From contig NZ_JACHTG010000003.1 of the NCBI RefSeq assembly GCF_014250675.1, positions 186,001-250,000 of the forward strand: a DNA stretch of 64,000 nucleotides. The letters run 5' to 3'. Position numbers and translations under genes: made by a program. Origin of the DNA: Cetobacterium sp. 8H. GTDB lineage: Bacteria; Fusobacteriota; Fusobacteriia; Fusobacteriales; Fusobacteriaceae. The notes under the pieces were generated by a model. It searched no databases, had not been told where the DNA came from, and saw only the letters and a program-made list of their open reading frames with translations. Below are positions 52,722 to 60,773 of the stretch, in pieces. Numbering within the stretch: position 1 is the first letter of the stretch; each line of letters starts with the position of its first letter.

Positions 52722-53398
52722 CTTCTACTTTCTATGACTGAACCATGGCACTTCAAATATTCTAGCTCCTCATCTTTTATAACTATATCTGAATATTTTT
52801 TCTTATCGAAATTATCAGAAATTAATCTAACTATCCCATCTTGAAATTTTACCCTCTTTATATATGTTTGATCATGATAAGTTAAAACACAAACTTTTCC
52901 TTGAATAGACTCTTTATCTTTTGCTTTCGGATCAAGTATTACCAAATCTCCATCAGAAAGTGTTGGAAACATAGAATCTCCTGTTACTTCTACCATAAAA
53001 GCTCCTTTTGGAATCCCTTCACTAGAGATAGAATTTAAAATCTCCATTTTAATATTATCTTCAAAGTTTACATGTCCCATTCCTGCTGCTGCTTTTCCTA
53101 AAACAGGTAATGAAATTATTTTAGATTTTTTTTCTACCTTTATCTCTTCAAGCTTTTTTTTAATTAAATCAGGAGTTCTATCATAAGCAACAATATATCT
53201 TATTAGATTAGCTTCTACTTCATTTTTTACAAATTTTTGGATAAATCTTTCTACAAAATCATCCTTTGGAATTCTAATCCCTTTTCTATAATGACCAACT
53301 ACAGATAAAGAAGATTCTGTTTGTTTGGATATATATTCTAACGTATAGCTGTTTTTATTCATAAATTTTTCTAAGTACTTTCCAAATTCTGTTTTCAA
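52712..53398 (-). CDS. LexA/CI-type repressor with S24 autoprotease domain
   Basis: 228-residue regulator: N-terminal XRE-like HTH (YTLEYISKQTESSLSVVGHYRKG, residues 18-40) and C-terminal S24 peptidase. The self-cleavage site is Ala105-Gly106 (KAAAGMGH), the catalytic Ser142 is in TGDSMFPTL and the catalytic Lys181 in YIKRV. The HTH is phage CI/XRE-like, not the LexA winged helix, so it is probably induced by RecA after DNA damage and controls few genes. It faces a 40-codon ORF across a 133-base region with two overlapping promoters, the layout of a repressor/cro switch, yet no prophage genes follow. Confidence 0.88.
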   Translation of the reverse strand: MKTEFGKYLEKFMNKNSYTLEYISKQTESSLSVVGHYRKGIRIPKDDFVERFIQKFVKNEVEANLIRYIVAYDRTPDLIKKKLEEIKVEKKSKIISLPVLGKAAAGMGHVNFEDNIKMEILNSISSEGIPKGAFMVEVTGDSMFPTLSDGDLVILDPKAKDKESIQGKVCVLTYHDQTYIKRVKFQDGIVRLISDNFDKKKYSDIVIKDEELEYLKCHGSVIESRRKH

Positions 53399-53437
53399 AA
53401 AATCTCCCCCTTATCTTTTTTCTTATTATACTATATT

Positions 53438-53490
53438 TTCTACAAAAATGTAAAAAAATATTTGATTTTTTTTCTACATTAAAGTATAAT
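53438..53490. promoter_or_regulatory. Divergent promoters and likely repressor operators
   Basis: Plus strand: -35 TTGATT (53462-53467), 17 bases, -10 TATAAT (53485-53490) for the small ORF. Minus strand: TTTACA then TATAAT for the repressor gene. The sequence TTTTCTACA occurs twice, followed by TGTA or AGTA half-sites (near 53438 and 53470), and lies within both promoters, so autorepression is likely. Confidence 0.6.
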
Positions 53491-53531
53491 CAAAGCAAGG
53501 TAATTTTTATTTTTTTAAAGGGGGAATTTAA

Positions 53532-53654
53532 GTGAAGTTTAAAAGGATCTCTAATCATTTTTGGAAAGTAGAATCTATGGGAATTATTATTGTAGGAACT
53601 TGGGAGCAATGTCAAAAAGAAATAAAAAATATCAACTTTAAAAAATCATTTTAA
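53532..53654 (+). CDS. Small protein of 40 residues divergent from the S24 repressor
   Basis: GTG-started ORF with AAAGGGGGA 5 bases upstream and a clear promoter. The product reads KFKRISNHFWKVES, GIIIVGTWEQC and KEIKNINFKKSF in order: short, basic, with two Trp and one Cys. It has no signal or membrane segment and no HTH that I can see. It is the only gene directly across from the repressor, so it should be expressed when the repressor is cleaved. Function unknown. Confidence 0.55.
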   Translation: MKFKRISNHFWKVESMGIIIVGTWEQCQKEIKNINFKKSF

Positions 53655-53735
53655 AATTTATTCTTTTCTCACCCTAGAGATAATCCGATATTTATTATAT
53701 AATAACTATATAAATAAAAGTTTCGGGAGGTTTTT

Positions 53736-54416
53736 ATGATTTTTGGTAATCAAATAAAAATTAAATTAGAAAATATTGATAATAGAGTTAAAATATCTAT
53801 CTTTGGGTATCCTAAAGATATTTCTATAACAGCTCTTGATTTCGGAAAAGATTTATCTAGAAGAAAAATGGAGGGATATTCTCCAGATCCTGATGAGGAA
53901 ATCGACGTTATTTCTGGAATTAAAAATGAAAAGACTACTGGTGAAGATATTATATTTCTTTATGAAAAAGGATCTTTTTCTTCTGGATTAATACTAGCTG
54001 GTGTTTTAGCTAAAAAGCTTTTAGATTATCCTATCAAAGCTACACCTTTAGAAATTGGTGGAATTTTTTATGGAGATAAAAATGAAGCTTACATTAGAGT
54101 AGCTATTCAAAAGATGGCAATTACAAATGACTCTTTAGGGAGTTCTTTAGAAATGAATCTTCCCTCAAATGTTGATTTATTAAAATTTAAAAGTCTTTTT
54201 TCTTATATATCTTTTTCTTTAATTCCTGAAGTTCAAGCTATTCAATTTGGACTAGGAACTGCAGCTTCAAAAAAATCTTACTCTAACATGCCTCCTATTC
54301 CTAAGAGAGTAGAGGTTTCATTAGCACCACACTTTGATTCTAAAATACCTGCACTAGCTTGTATATATGATGTTGTTTTTGAATCTATCGCTGCTATTAC
54401 TTTAATTAATATATAA
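53736..54416 (+). CDS. Shortened chorismate synthase-like protein, likely not an active AroC
   Basis: Protein of 226 residues with a clear pattern of AroC but far shorter (AroC about 350-400). Matching pieces in order: FGYPKDISI where AroC has G-x-P-x-x-I, LSRRKMEGYSP where AroC has LxRRxPGxS, DEEIDVISGIKNEKTTG where AroC has ExDxxxxxSGxxxGxTTG, DSLGSSLEMNLP where AroC has DSVGG, and IPEVQAIQFGLGTAASKKS where AroC has IPAVKGxEIGxGF. Missing are GESHG, RPGHAD and SARET, which hold the catalytic His residues and FMN contacts. I infer a pseudoenzyme or new activity. GGGAGG precedes the ATG; monocistronic. Confidence 0.7.
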   Translation: MIFGNQIKIKLENIDNRVKISIFGYPKDISITALDFGKDLSRRKMEGYSPDPDEEIDVISGIKNEKTTGEDIIFLYEKGSFSSGLILAGVLAKKLLDYPIKATPLEIGGIFYGDKNEAYIRVAIQKMAITNDSLGSSLEMNLPSNVDLLKFKSLFSYISFSLIPEVQAIQFGLGTAASKKSYSNMPPIPKRVEVSLAPHFDSKIPALACIYDVVFESIAAITLINI

Positions 54417-54422
54417 ATTAAA

Positions 54423-54453
54423 AAAGGTGGAACTTAAAGACAGTTCCACCTTT
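54423..54453. terminator. Bidirectional intrinsic terminator
   Basis: 11-bp stem AAAGGTGGAAC / GTTCCACCTTT between the AroC-like gene and the convergent 125-residue-protein gene. Confidence 0.85.
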
Positions 54454-54457
54454 ATTT

Positions 54458-54835
54458 TTAATGAATTATTTTTTTCCCATTCTCAGCATCTTCTTTTGTT
54501 CCTAAATGGATTATTTTATTTACACCCATATCGGCATATCTCTCTATTATTGCTGGTAAATCTGAATATTCAACTAAGCTTCTATAGTTTGGATCTTCAT
54601 CTATCTTTGGAGAAACTTTATACTTTGCTTCTTCATTTCCTAAAACAAGCTCAAAATCTCCACCGAATTCTGTATAAATTGGATTTAAATCTGGTTCTAC
54701 TTCCTTTACAATATCTGCTATTACCATACTAAATATTTTTTTTACGTCTTGAACCCCTTGAGCTTTAGATAGTCTTACTTTATAATCTGCCCAATATTTA
54801 GAATCTACTTCTGAAAATGATTTTTTATATCCCAT
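54458..54835 (-). CDS. Conserved cytoplasmic protein of unknown function, 125 residues
   Basis: Soluble protein without signal or membrane segment. N-terminal MGYKKSFSEVDSKYWADYKV and RLSKAQGVQDVKKIFSMVIADI are well formed helices, followed by an acidic middle (YKVSPKIDEDPNYR) and a C-terminal alpha-beta stretch IIERYADMGVNKIIHLG. I have the impression of a widespread family but cannot name it safely. A proper AGGAGGT precedes the ATG. Monocistronic between terminators. Confidence 0.65.
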   Translation of the reverse strand: MGYKKSFSEVDSKYWADYKVRLSKAQGVQDVKKIFSMVIADIVKEVEPDLNPIYTEFGGDFELVLGNEEAKYKVSPKIDEDPNYRSLVEYSDLPAIIERYADMGVNKIIHLGTKEDAENGKKIIH

Positions 54836-54891
54836 TTTTTACCTCCTAAACTCTAGTGTACGTGCTTTATATAATATATTTACTGTATATT

Positions 54892-56229
54892 TTAATGTCT
54901 TCCTTTTATTTTACTAACTTTATTATAAATGTATTTCAAATAAATCAAAGCTATAAATGCAGCACTCCAATTGATAACCATTATTCCAATCCAAATTCCA
55001 AAAATCCCATTTAATTTTTCTATAAATATTGGAAATAAAAGCATTGGCATTAAAAATTGTCTATAAAATCCTATTAAAATTGTAAATTTAGGATATTTTA
55101 ATCCTCTTAAAACTGCATCGGATATGTTCAAAAAAACATAGGAGTTAAATGTAAATAATTCAACTCTAAAATAATCTATTCCGTATTCTATTACATGTAT
55201 ATTTTTTGTAAAAATTCTGAATAAAAAAGGAGCAACTGGCAATATTATAACCATTGCTATACTCATTATTATAAGGCCATAACCTAAAGTTTTATAAAAT
55301 ACCTCTTTGATTCTTAAGAAATTCTTAGCTCCAAAATTTTGTCCTGTTATACTCAAAGCTGCACTATTCAATCCTATCGCAGGCAAAAGGGCTAACTGCT
55401 CTATTCTAGTTGAAATTCCATAAGATGCTATTGCATTTTCACCACCTACTCTTTGAATATAGTGATTGATTACAAAAACTCCAACTGCCATAGTCATCAT
55501 ATTAAAGCTAGCAGGAAGCCCTTGATTTAGTATAGCTAAAATATTTTTTAATTTTGGAATTTTTATACTGTAATTTTCACCACATATCAGTGTTGAACTT
55601 TTTACTTTGAAATACAAGTAAACATTTCCAATCATTTGAACCAATACTGTTGCTATAGCTACCCCATCTGTTGTTGTGTTTAAAACAAAAATAAAAAATG
55701 GATCTAATATCACATTTAAAAAAAATCCCACAACCAAAAAATTTCTATATGTCGCTGTATTTCCCTGTGCTACTAAAATTCCATTAAAAACCATATTTAT
55801 ACAAAAAAATACCGCTCCTATAAAAGTCCATTTTGTATATTTAAGTCCATAATAGAGTGCTTCACCATGTGCACCCATAAGCTCAAAGAGAGCTTTATTA
55901 AAATAGAGTCCAAATATAGTAATAAGAATCCCTATAATAATTGAAAGTGATACTGAATCTCTTGCAATTTCGAGTGCTTTTTCTCTATCTCCTTCACCTA
56001 TTGAATTAGATATCAAAGCACTTACTCCCATACCTATACCAGAACCTATAGATATTAAAATAAAAAAAACTGGAAAAGATAAAGATAATCCAGCAAGAGC
56101 GGTTACTCCTATATAACTTGTAAAATAGGTATCTGTTATATTGAATAAGGTATTAAAAAAAAATCCCATACTTGCAGGAATTGATATTTTCATTATAAGA
56201 TTTTTAATATTTCCTTTTGTTAAATCCAT
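54892..56229 (-). CDS. MATE family efflux transporter
   Basis: 445-residue exporter with twelve predicted helices; PASMGFFFNTLFNITDTYFTSY near the N-terminus (seen as FFNTLFNITDTYF) and GLNSAALSITGQNFGA in the second half. Closer to the NorM/DinF-like subgroup in the second motif than the pair at 8-10 kb. Weak ribosome site AAAGAGGTGTG. Third of four MATE genes in the window. Substrate unknown. Confidence 0.92.
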   Translation of the reverse strand: MDLTKGNIKNLIMKISIPASMGFFFNTLFNITDTYFTSYIGVTALAGLSLSFPVFFILISIGSGIGMGVSALISNSIGEGDREKALEIARDSVSLSIIIGILITIFGLYFNKALFELMGAHGEALYYGLKYTKWTFIGAVFFCINMVFNGILVAQGNTATYRNFLVVGFFLNVILDPFFIFVLNTTTDGVAIATVLVQMIGNVYLYFKVKSSTLICGENYSIKIPKLKNILAILNQGLPASFNMMTMAVGVFVINHYIQRVGGENAIASYGISTRIEQLALLPAIGLNSAALSITGQNFGAKNFLRIKEVFYKTLGYGLIIMSIAMVIILPVAPFLFRIFTKNIHVIEYGIDYFRVELFTFNSYVFLNISDAVLRGLKYPKFTILIGFYRQFLMPMLLFPIFIEKLNGIFGIWIGIMVINWSAAFIALIYLKYIYNKVSKIKGRH

Positions 56230-56367
56230 TTCACACCTCTTTACAATCTTTTATAATTTCTTCAATTTTTTTATTTTTTTCCTTTATTTTTAAAAACTTC
56301 TTGTGTTTAATCTTTTATTTTCTTATAATTAAATTAGAATTGATTAAATATTTTGGAGGATTTTATT

Positions 56368-57015
56368 ATGGCAAAAAAAGTTATTGTGTCTTTTAGCGGA
56401 GGTAAAGATAGTATGTTATCATTACACAAAGCTATTCAAGATGGCTTTGAACCAATCGCTATTATGACAACAATAAATAATACAAAAGGAGAGTCTTGGT
56501 TTCATAACATCTCAATTGATCATCTAAAGCAGGTTTCTTCATCTCTTGGTATACCTTTACTTCTTGTTGAATGTTCTGGTGAAAATTATGAATTATCTTT
56601 TGAAAATGCCCTTAAAACTATGAAAGATTTAGGCGCTGAAGGCTGTGTTTTTGGAGATATTGATATAGAAGAACATAGAACTTGGTGTTCTGATAGATGT
56701 AACAATATTAATTTAACTCCTATCTTTCCACTATGGAATGGAAATAGAGAGGAGCTTGTAAAAGAATTTATCTCTTTAGGGTACAAAGCTATGATTAAAA
56801 AAGTTAATTTAAAAAACATGGGAATGGAATTTTTAGGTGAAACTTTAAGCATTGATTTATTAGAAAAAATCAAAATGACGGGCTCAGACGTTTGTGGTGA
56901 AAATGGGGAATATCACACTTTTGTTTATGATGGTCCTCTTTTTTCAAGAGAGATTCAAATAGAAATTCTAGAAAAACAATCTTCTGAAAATATCGGCTGG
57001 TTAATGGTTTGTTAA
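56368..57015 (+). CDS. DPH6-type ATP pyrophosphatase (diphthine--ammonia ligase family)
   Basis: PP-loop adenylating enzyme, 215 residues. The loop is VSFSGGKDSMLSLHKA (residues 6-21), and the C-terminal hallmark is GSDVCGENGEYHTFVYDGPLF (seen as DVCGENGEYHTFVYDGP). EGCVFGDIDIEEHRTW is also typical. In eukaryotes and archaea DPH6 amidates diphthine on EF-2; bacteria lack diphthamide, so the bacterial relatives must use another acceptor. The start at 56368 follows GGAGG; an ATG 15 bases earlier lies within that site. Ends at a terminator, monocistronic. Confidence 0.88.
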   Translation: MAKKVIVSFSGGKDSMLSLHKAIQDGFEPIAIMTTINNTKGESWFHNISIDHLKQVSSSLGIPLLLVECSGENYELSFENALKTMKDLGAEGCVFGDIDIEEHRTWCSDRCNNINLTPIFPLWNGNREELVKEFISLGYKAMIKKVNLKNMGMEFLGETLSIDLLEKIKMTGSDVCGENGEYHTFVYDGPLFSREIQIEILEKQSSENIGWLMVC

Positions 57016-57061
57016 GTTTTAATATATACCATATATGATACATACATAATTTAAATGATAG

Positions 57062-57087
57062 ATATACAGCATGAATATGCTGTATAT
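57062..57087 (+). terminator. Terminator of the DPH6-type gene
   Basis: Perfect 11-bp stem ATATACAGCAT / ATGCTGTATAT, loop GAAT, then eight Ts. Confidence 0.88.
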
Positions 57088-57169
57088 TTTTTTTGTATTT
57101 GTTCGTTTTATAATCTAAGTGTATAATTAATAACATAAACGTAAGTAAAAATATCACTAGGAGGTTAGT

Positions 57170-58366
57170 ATGTTTGAGTACAAGTTTAACATGGCAGAAA
57201 CATTAGCTATTGCAGTTTGCTTATTATTAATAGGAAGATGGATTAAAAGTAAAGTGTATTTCTTTGAAAAGTTTTTTATCCCTGCACCCGTAATTGGTGG
57301 AGTAATTTTCTCTTTATTTTCTTTAATTGGTTATAATAGTAAGCTTTTTATGTTTAGTTTTGATGGTTCATTAAAAGATCTTTTAATGGTTGCATTTTTT
57401 ACAACAATAGGATTTTTAGCAAGTTTTAAAATGCTAAAAAAAGGTGGAGTTCAAGTTTTCACTTTCCTTTTAGTTGCTGTTATTCTAGTTATTATACAAA
57501 ATGGTGTTGGGGTTTCTCTTGCTAAGGCATTTAACCTTAATCCTTTAATCGGAATAGCTGCTGGTTCTGTTCCTCTTACTGGTGGACATGGTACTTCTGG
57601 AGCCTTCGGACCTGTATTAGAAGCTGCTGGAGCTACTGGAGCTATGTCAGTTGCAATTGCTTCTGCTACGTTTGGATTGGTTGCTGGTTGCTTAATTGGA
57701 GGCCCTGTAGGAAAGAGATTAATGCTTAAAAATGGATTAAAGGGTCCAAAAGAAAACGATATTCTTTCAGATGGTTCAAAGGACTTATCAGAAGAAAAAG
57801 TTAGTTTGAATGAAGAATTATTATTTAAAGCTATCGTATTTATTGTTCTTGCTATGGGAATTGGAGGATTTATAACACCTCTTTCTAAAAATTTAGGAAT
57901 AGTTCTTCCTGTTTATATTGGACCTATGCTAGTTGCTGCAGTTATTAGAAACCTTGCTGATAGTACTAAGAACGAAATTCCTTTAAATGCTATTAATGTT
58001 GTTGGAAACATTTCATTACAATTATTCTTAGCTATGGCATTAATGTCTATGAGACTTTGGGAATTAGCTGCACTTGCTGTACCTTTAGTTGCAATTTTAT
58101 TAGCTCAAAAATTAGTTATGGCTCTTTATGCATATTTCATTACATTTAGATTCATGGGAAAAGATTATGATGCTGCTGTTCTAGCTGTTGGACATTGTGG
58201 TTTTGGTATGGGAGCAACTCCTAATGCAATGGCTAATATGGAGTCTTTCACAGCTGCTAACGGACCTTCTCCTACGGCATTCTTTGCACTACCTCTTGTA
58301 GGTTCTCTATTTATAGATTTTGTAAATGCTTCAGTTATTACAGTATTTATAAATATGTTTTCTTAA
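57170..58366 (+). CDS. gltS: Sodium/glutamate symporter GltS, copy 2
   Basis: 398-residue Na+/glutamate carrier with about ten helices. It holds GSVPLTGGHGTSGAFGPVLE (residues 140-159) and VGHCGFGMGATPNAMANM, the two re-entrant loops of the family. It differs from copy 1 in these loops (GGHGTSG against GGPGTAG; GFGMGATPNA against GCGFGTTPKA), so a different substrate range or affinity is possible. AGGAGGT precedes the ATG. Own terminator at 58379. Confidence 0.94.
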   Translation: MFEYKFNMAETLAIAVCLLLIGRWIKSKVYFFEKFFIPAPVIGGVIFSLFSLIGYNSKLFMFSFDGSLKDLLMVAFFTTIGFLASFKMLKKGGVQVFTFLLVAVILVIIQNGVGVSLAKAFNLNPLIGIAAGSVPLTGGHGTSGAFGPVLEAAGATGAMSVAIASATFGLVAGCLIGGPVGKRLMLKNGLKGPKENDILSDGSKDLSEEKVSLNEELLFKAIVFIVLAMGIGGFITPLSKNLGIVLPVYIGPMLVAAVIRNLADSTKNEIPLNAINVVGNISLQLFLAMALMSMRLWELAALAVPLVAILLAQKLVMALYAYFITFRFMGKDYDAAVLAVGHCGFGMGATPNAMANMESFTAANGPSPTAFFALPLVGSLFIDFVNASVITVFINMFS

Positions 58367-58378
58367 ATAAAATAAAAA

Positions 58379-58407
58379 AATCCAAGCTACGATTTGTAGC
58401 TTGGATT
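58379..58407. terminator. Bidirectional intrinsic terminator
   Basis: 12-bp stem AATCCAAGCTAC / GTAGCTTGGATT, loop GATTT, T-runs on both sides. Confidence 0.88.
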
Positions 58408-58410
58408 TTT

Positions 58411-58827
58411 TTATTGATTAACTACTATTCTTGTTCCATCTGCCATTTCTAGTATTTGACTTCTTTGATCAGAATAAATAACTCTAGCTCCTCTTGAAGG
58501 TTGGTAATAATTTTCCTGATATCCTCTTACTGGCTGATAATAATTTTGTTGATAATTCGGTTGTCTGTAGATTGGTCGTCCATTATTCCCATATCTTCTG
58601 TTAGCATTTTCTATTGCTGCTTGTCTTTCATATCCTCTACGAATCTGTGTATCTATTGTTCTTAAGTCTTGTTGATGTCTATATTCACTTTGATTGTATT
58701 GCGAACCTAATAGAAGAGCAGATCCCGTAACTATAGCTGCTCTAGTACCACCATTTAACTCTCCCCACCAGCTAGCATAGCTTAGTGATGATAAAAGAAT
58801 TAAAAGTGACAGCATAATTTTTTTCAT
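58411..58827 (-). CDS. Small exported protein with Tyr/Gln/Asn-rich repeat
   Basis: 138-residue secreted or periplasmic protein. Residues 1-18 are a signal peptide (KKIMLSLLILLSSLSYA). The mature part starts SWWGELNGGTRAAIVTG, then a charged helix with many Gln and Arg (QDLRTIDTQIRRGYERQ), and a low-complexity section with two copies of Y-Q-x-N-Y-Y-Q-P-x-R-G. It closes with ILEMADGTRIVVNQ. The start is set by AAAGGAGTG before 58827; the longer frame to 58944 lacks a ribosome site. No known family; envelope or matrix role is a guess. Confidence 0.75.
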   Translation of the reverse strand: MKKIMLSLLILLSSLSYASWWGELNGGTRAAIVTGSALLLGSQYNQSEYRHQQDLRTIDTQIRRGYERQAAIENANRRYGNNGRPIYRQPNYQQNYYQPVRGYQENYYQPSRGARVIYSDQRSQILEMADGTRIVVNQ

Positions 58828-58967
58828 GTTTATCACTCCTTTAATAATTGTTTGTATATTATAATAGTTTTTACAACAAAAATCAACTTTTCTATTTTCT
58901 GATTCATATTTCTTTAAAAAATATGATATAATATTTTTTAACAATATGTATTTATAGGAGACTAGTT

Positions 58968-60272
58968 ATGAAAAACAAAAATATGTTAAAAACTTTTTTT
59001 AACTACAGTATTCCATCTGTTTTTGCCATGTGGATTTATTCCCTATACACAATGGTCGATGGAATATTTATTGGGAAGTATGTTGGACCTTTAGGACTTG
59101 CAGGAGTTAATCTTACAATGCCTTTAATCAACTTTATTTTTGCAATTGGAATTATGATAGCTATTGGAAGCTCTACATTAATAGCTATTAAATATGGTGC
59201 TGGTGACTGAACAGAGGGAAATAAAATTTTTACAACAGCTCTTATGTTTTTAGTTATTTTTGGTTTTTTGACCTCTTGTGTTGTACTCTTATTTTCTAAA
59301 AATATCGTTTTGTTTCTTGGTGGAACTGGAGAGCTTTATTCATATACAAAAGAATATTTAAATACTATTATTTTGTTTTCAATTTTTTTTATGAGTGGTT
59401 ATGCAATGGAAGTATATATTCGTTTAGATGGAAATCCAACCTTCCCAATGATTAGTGTCATAACGGGTGGAATAATGAATGTCATTATGGATTATATTTT
59501 AATAGTTGTCTTTCCTTTTGGAATAAAAGGAGCTGCTTTTGCAACTGGTTTGTCTCAAATTACAACTTCATCTATATTATTGATCTATATACTAACTAGA
59601 TCTAAAAATTTAAAATTTGTAAAAATTAATAATTTTTTTAAAAAAATAGGTAGAATTATATATATCGGTTTCTCTGAATTTTTAGCAGAAGTTTCTACAG
59701 GTATCTCAATATTCTTATTCAATATGAATATTTTACATATTCTTGGGGATAACGGTGTCTCTGCATTCAGTATAATAAGCTATATCACAACTTTTGTTAC
59801 AATGGCAATGATCGGCTTCAATCAAGGACTACAACCAATTGTAAGTTATAATCTTGGTAAGAAAAATTTTGAAAATATTAGAAAGGTTTTCAAGATTGCT
59901 CTTGCAACAGTTATTCTATTTGGTCTTTTTTTCTATGGAATTGTTAATATCTTTACTGAAAATATTGTGAAGTCTTTTGTTAATGACCAAAACACTATAG
60001 ATTTAACTGTAAAATCTATTAAAATATATAGTATCGCCTATATTGTAAGTGGAATAAATATTGTTTGTGCTGGTTATTTTACATCTATAAAAAAAGTTAA
60101 ACAAGCTACTTTTATTACAGCACTAAGGGGCATAATTTTAATTTTTATCTTTATAAGTATTTTACCAAAATTTTGGGGAGAAACTGGATTGTGGTTAACT
60201 GTTCCTACTGCAGAGCTAGTTACATTAATTATTTCAGTTTATTTTATTTCAAAATTAAAAAAGGAGCAGTAA
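58968..60272 (+). pseudogene. MATE family transporter interrupted by an in-frame TGA
   Basis: One continuous reading frame of a MATE transporter is broken at codon 81 by TGA (59208-59210); no shift of frame occurs before or after it. The first part has PSVFAMWIYSLYTMVDGIFIG (residues 15-35), the second NQGLQPIVSYNLG. The interrupted place is GAGD-stop-TEGNKIF, in the variable loop after helix 2, where other MATEs in this window have polar residues. The next ATG in frame, at 59244, lacks a ribosome site. It is therefore a pseudogene, a readthrough product, or a sequencing error. YbaK gene follows after 1 base. Confidence 0.85.
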
Positions 60273-60273
60273 A

Positions 60274-60753
60274 ATGTCTATAAAAAAAACTAATGCTATG
60301 AGAGAATTAGATAAAGCTAGTATAAAATATACAGCCATTGAATATCTTGTTGATGAGGAATATTTAGGAGCCATACATGTGGCCTCACAAACAGGTAATG
60401 ATATAACCAAAGTTTTTAAAACTTTAGCACTCACAACCGAAAAAGATGAACTTATTATAGCTTGTATTCCAGGAAGTGATGAATTAAGTTTAAAAAAAAT
60501 TGCAGCTCTTACAAATGTCAAAAAAGTAGAGATGCTTGAATTAAAAAAACTTCAAGAAAAAACGGGATATGTTCGAGGTGGATGTTCTCCGATAGGAATA
60601 AAAAAGAAACACAAATCTTTTATACACGAAACATGCATGACAAAAGATTTTATCTTTATAAGTGGAGGACAAAAAGGTCTTCAAATAAAAATAGATCCTA
60701 AAGACTTAGTATCTTTTTTAAATATGACTGTTTCTAATATCATAATCGAATAA
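60274..60753 (+). CDS. ybaK: Cys-tRNA(Pro)/Cys-tRNA(Cys) deacylase YbaK
   Basis: Trans-editing enzyme that hydrolyses mischarged Cys-tRNA(Pro). 159 residues, normal. Marks: VFKTLALTTEKDELIIACIPG and KKLQEKTGYVRGGCSPIGIKKK (seen as GYVRGGCSPIG, residues 92-102), and ISGGQKGLQIKIDPKDL. The single catalytic-region Lys is in VFKTL. AAAGGAGCAG precedes the ATG, inside the end of the MATE frame, so it may depend on that transcript. An AEC permease follows after 20 bases. Confidence 0.93.
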   Translation: MSIKKTNAMRELDKASIKYTAIEYLVDEEYLGAIHVASQTGNDITKVFKTLALTTEKDELIIACIPGSDELSLKKIAALTNVKKVEMLELKKLQEKTGYVRGGCSPIGIKKKHKSFIHETCMTKDFIFISGGQKGLQIKIDPKDLVSFLNMTVSNIIIE

Positions 60754-60773
60754 TTTATAGGGGAGATTAATTA

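Noticed and set aside
52712-53654. Prophage remnant around the CI-like repressor
   Set aside because: No integrase, attachment repeats or structural phage genes lie nearby; genes on either side are chromosomal.
56870-57157. 95-codon minus-strand ORF upstream of gltS copy 2
   Set aside because: It runs through the end of the DPH6-type gene, a terminator and the gltS leader, and has no ribosome site or family pattern.
59208-59210. TGA as selenocysteine codon in the MATE frame
   Set aside because: No Cys or Sec is expected at this loop in MATE proteins and no bacterial SECIS-like hairpin is evident directly downstream; mutation or sequencing error is simpler.
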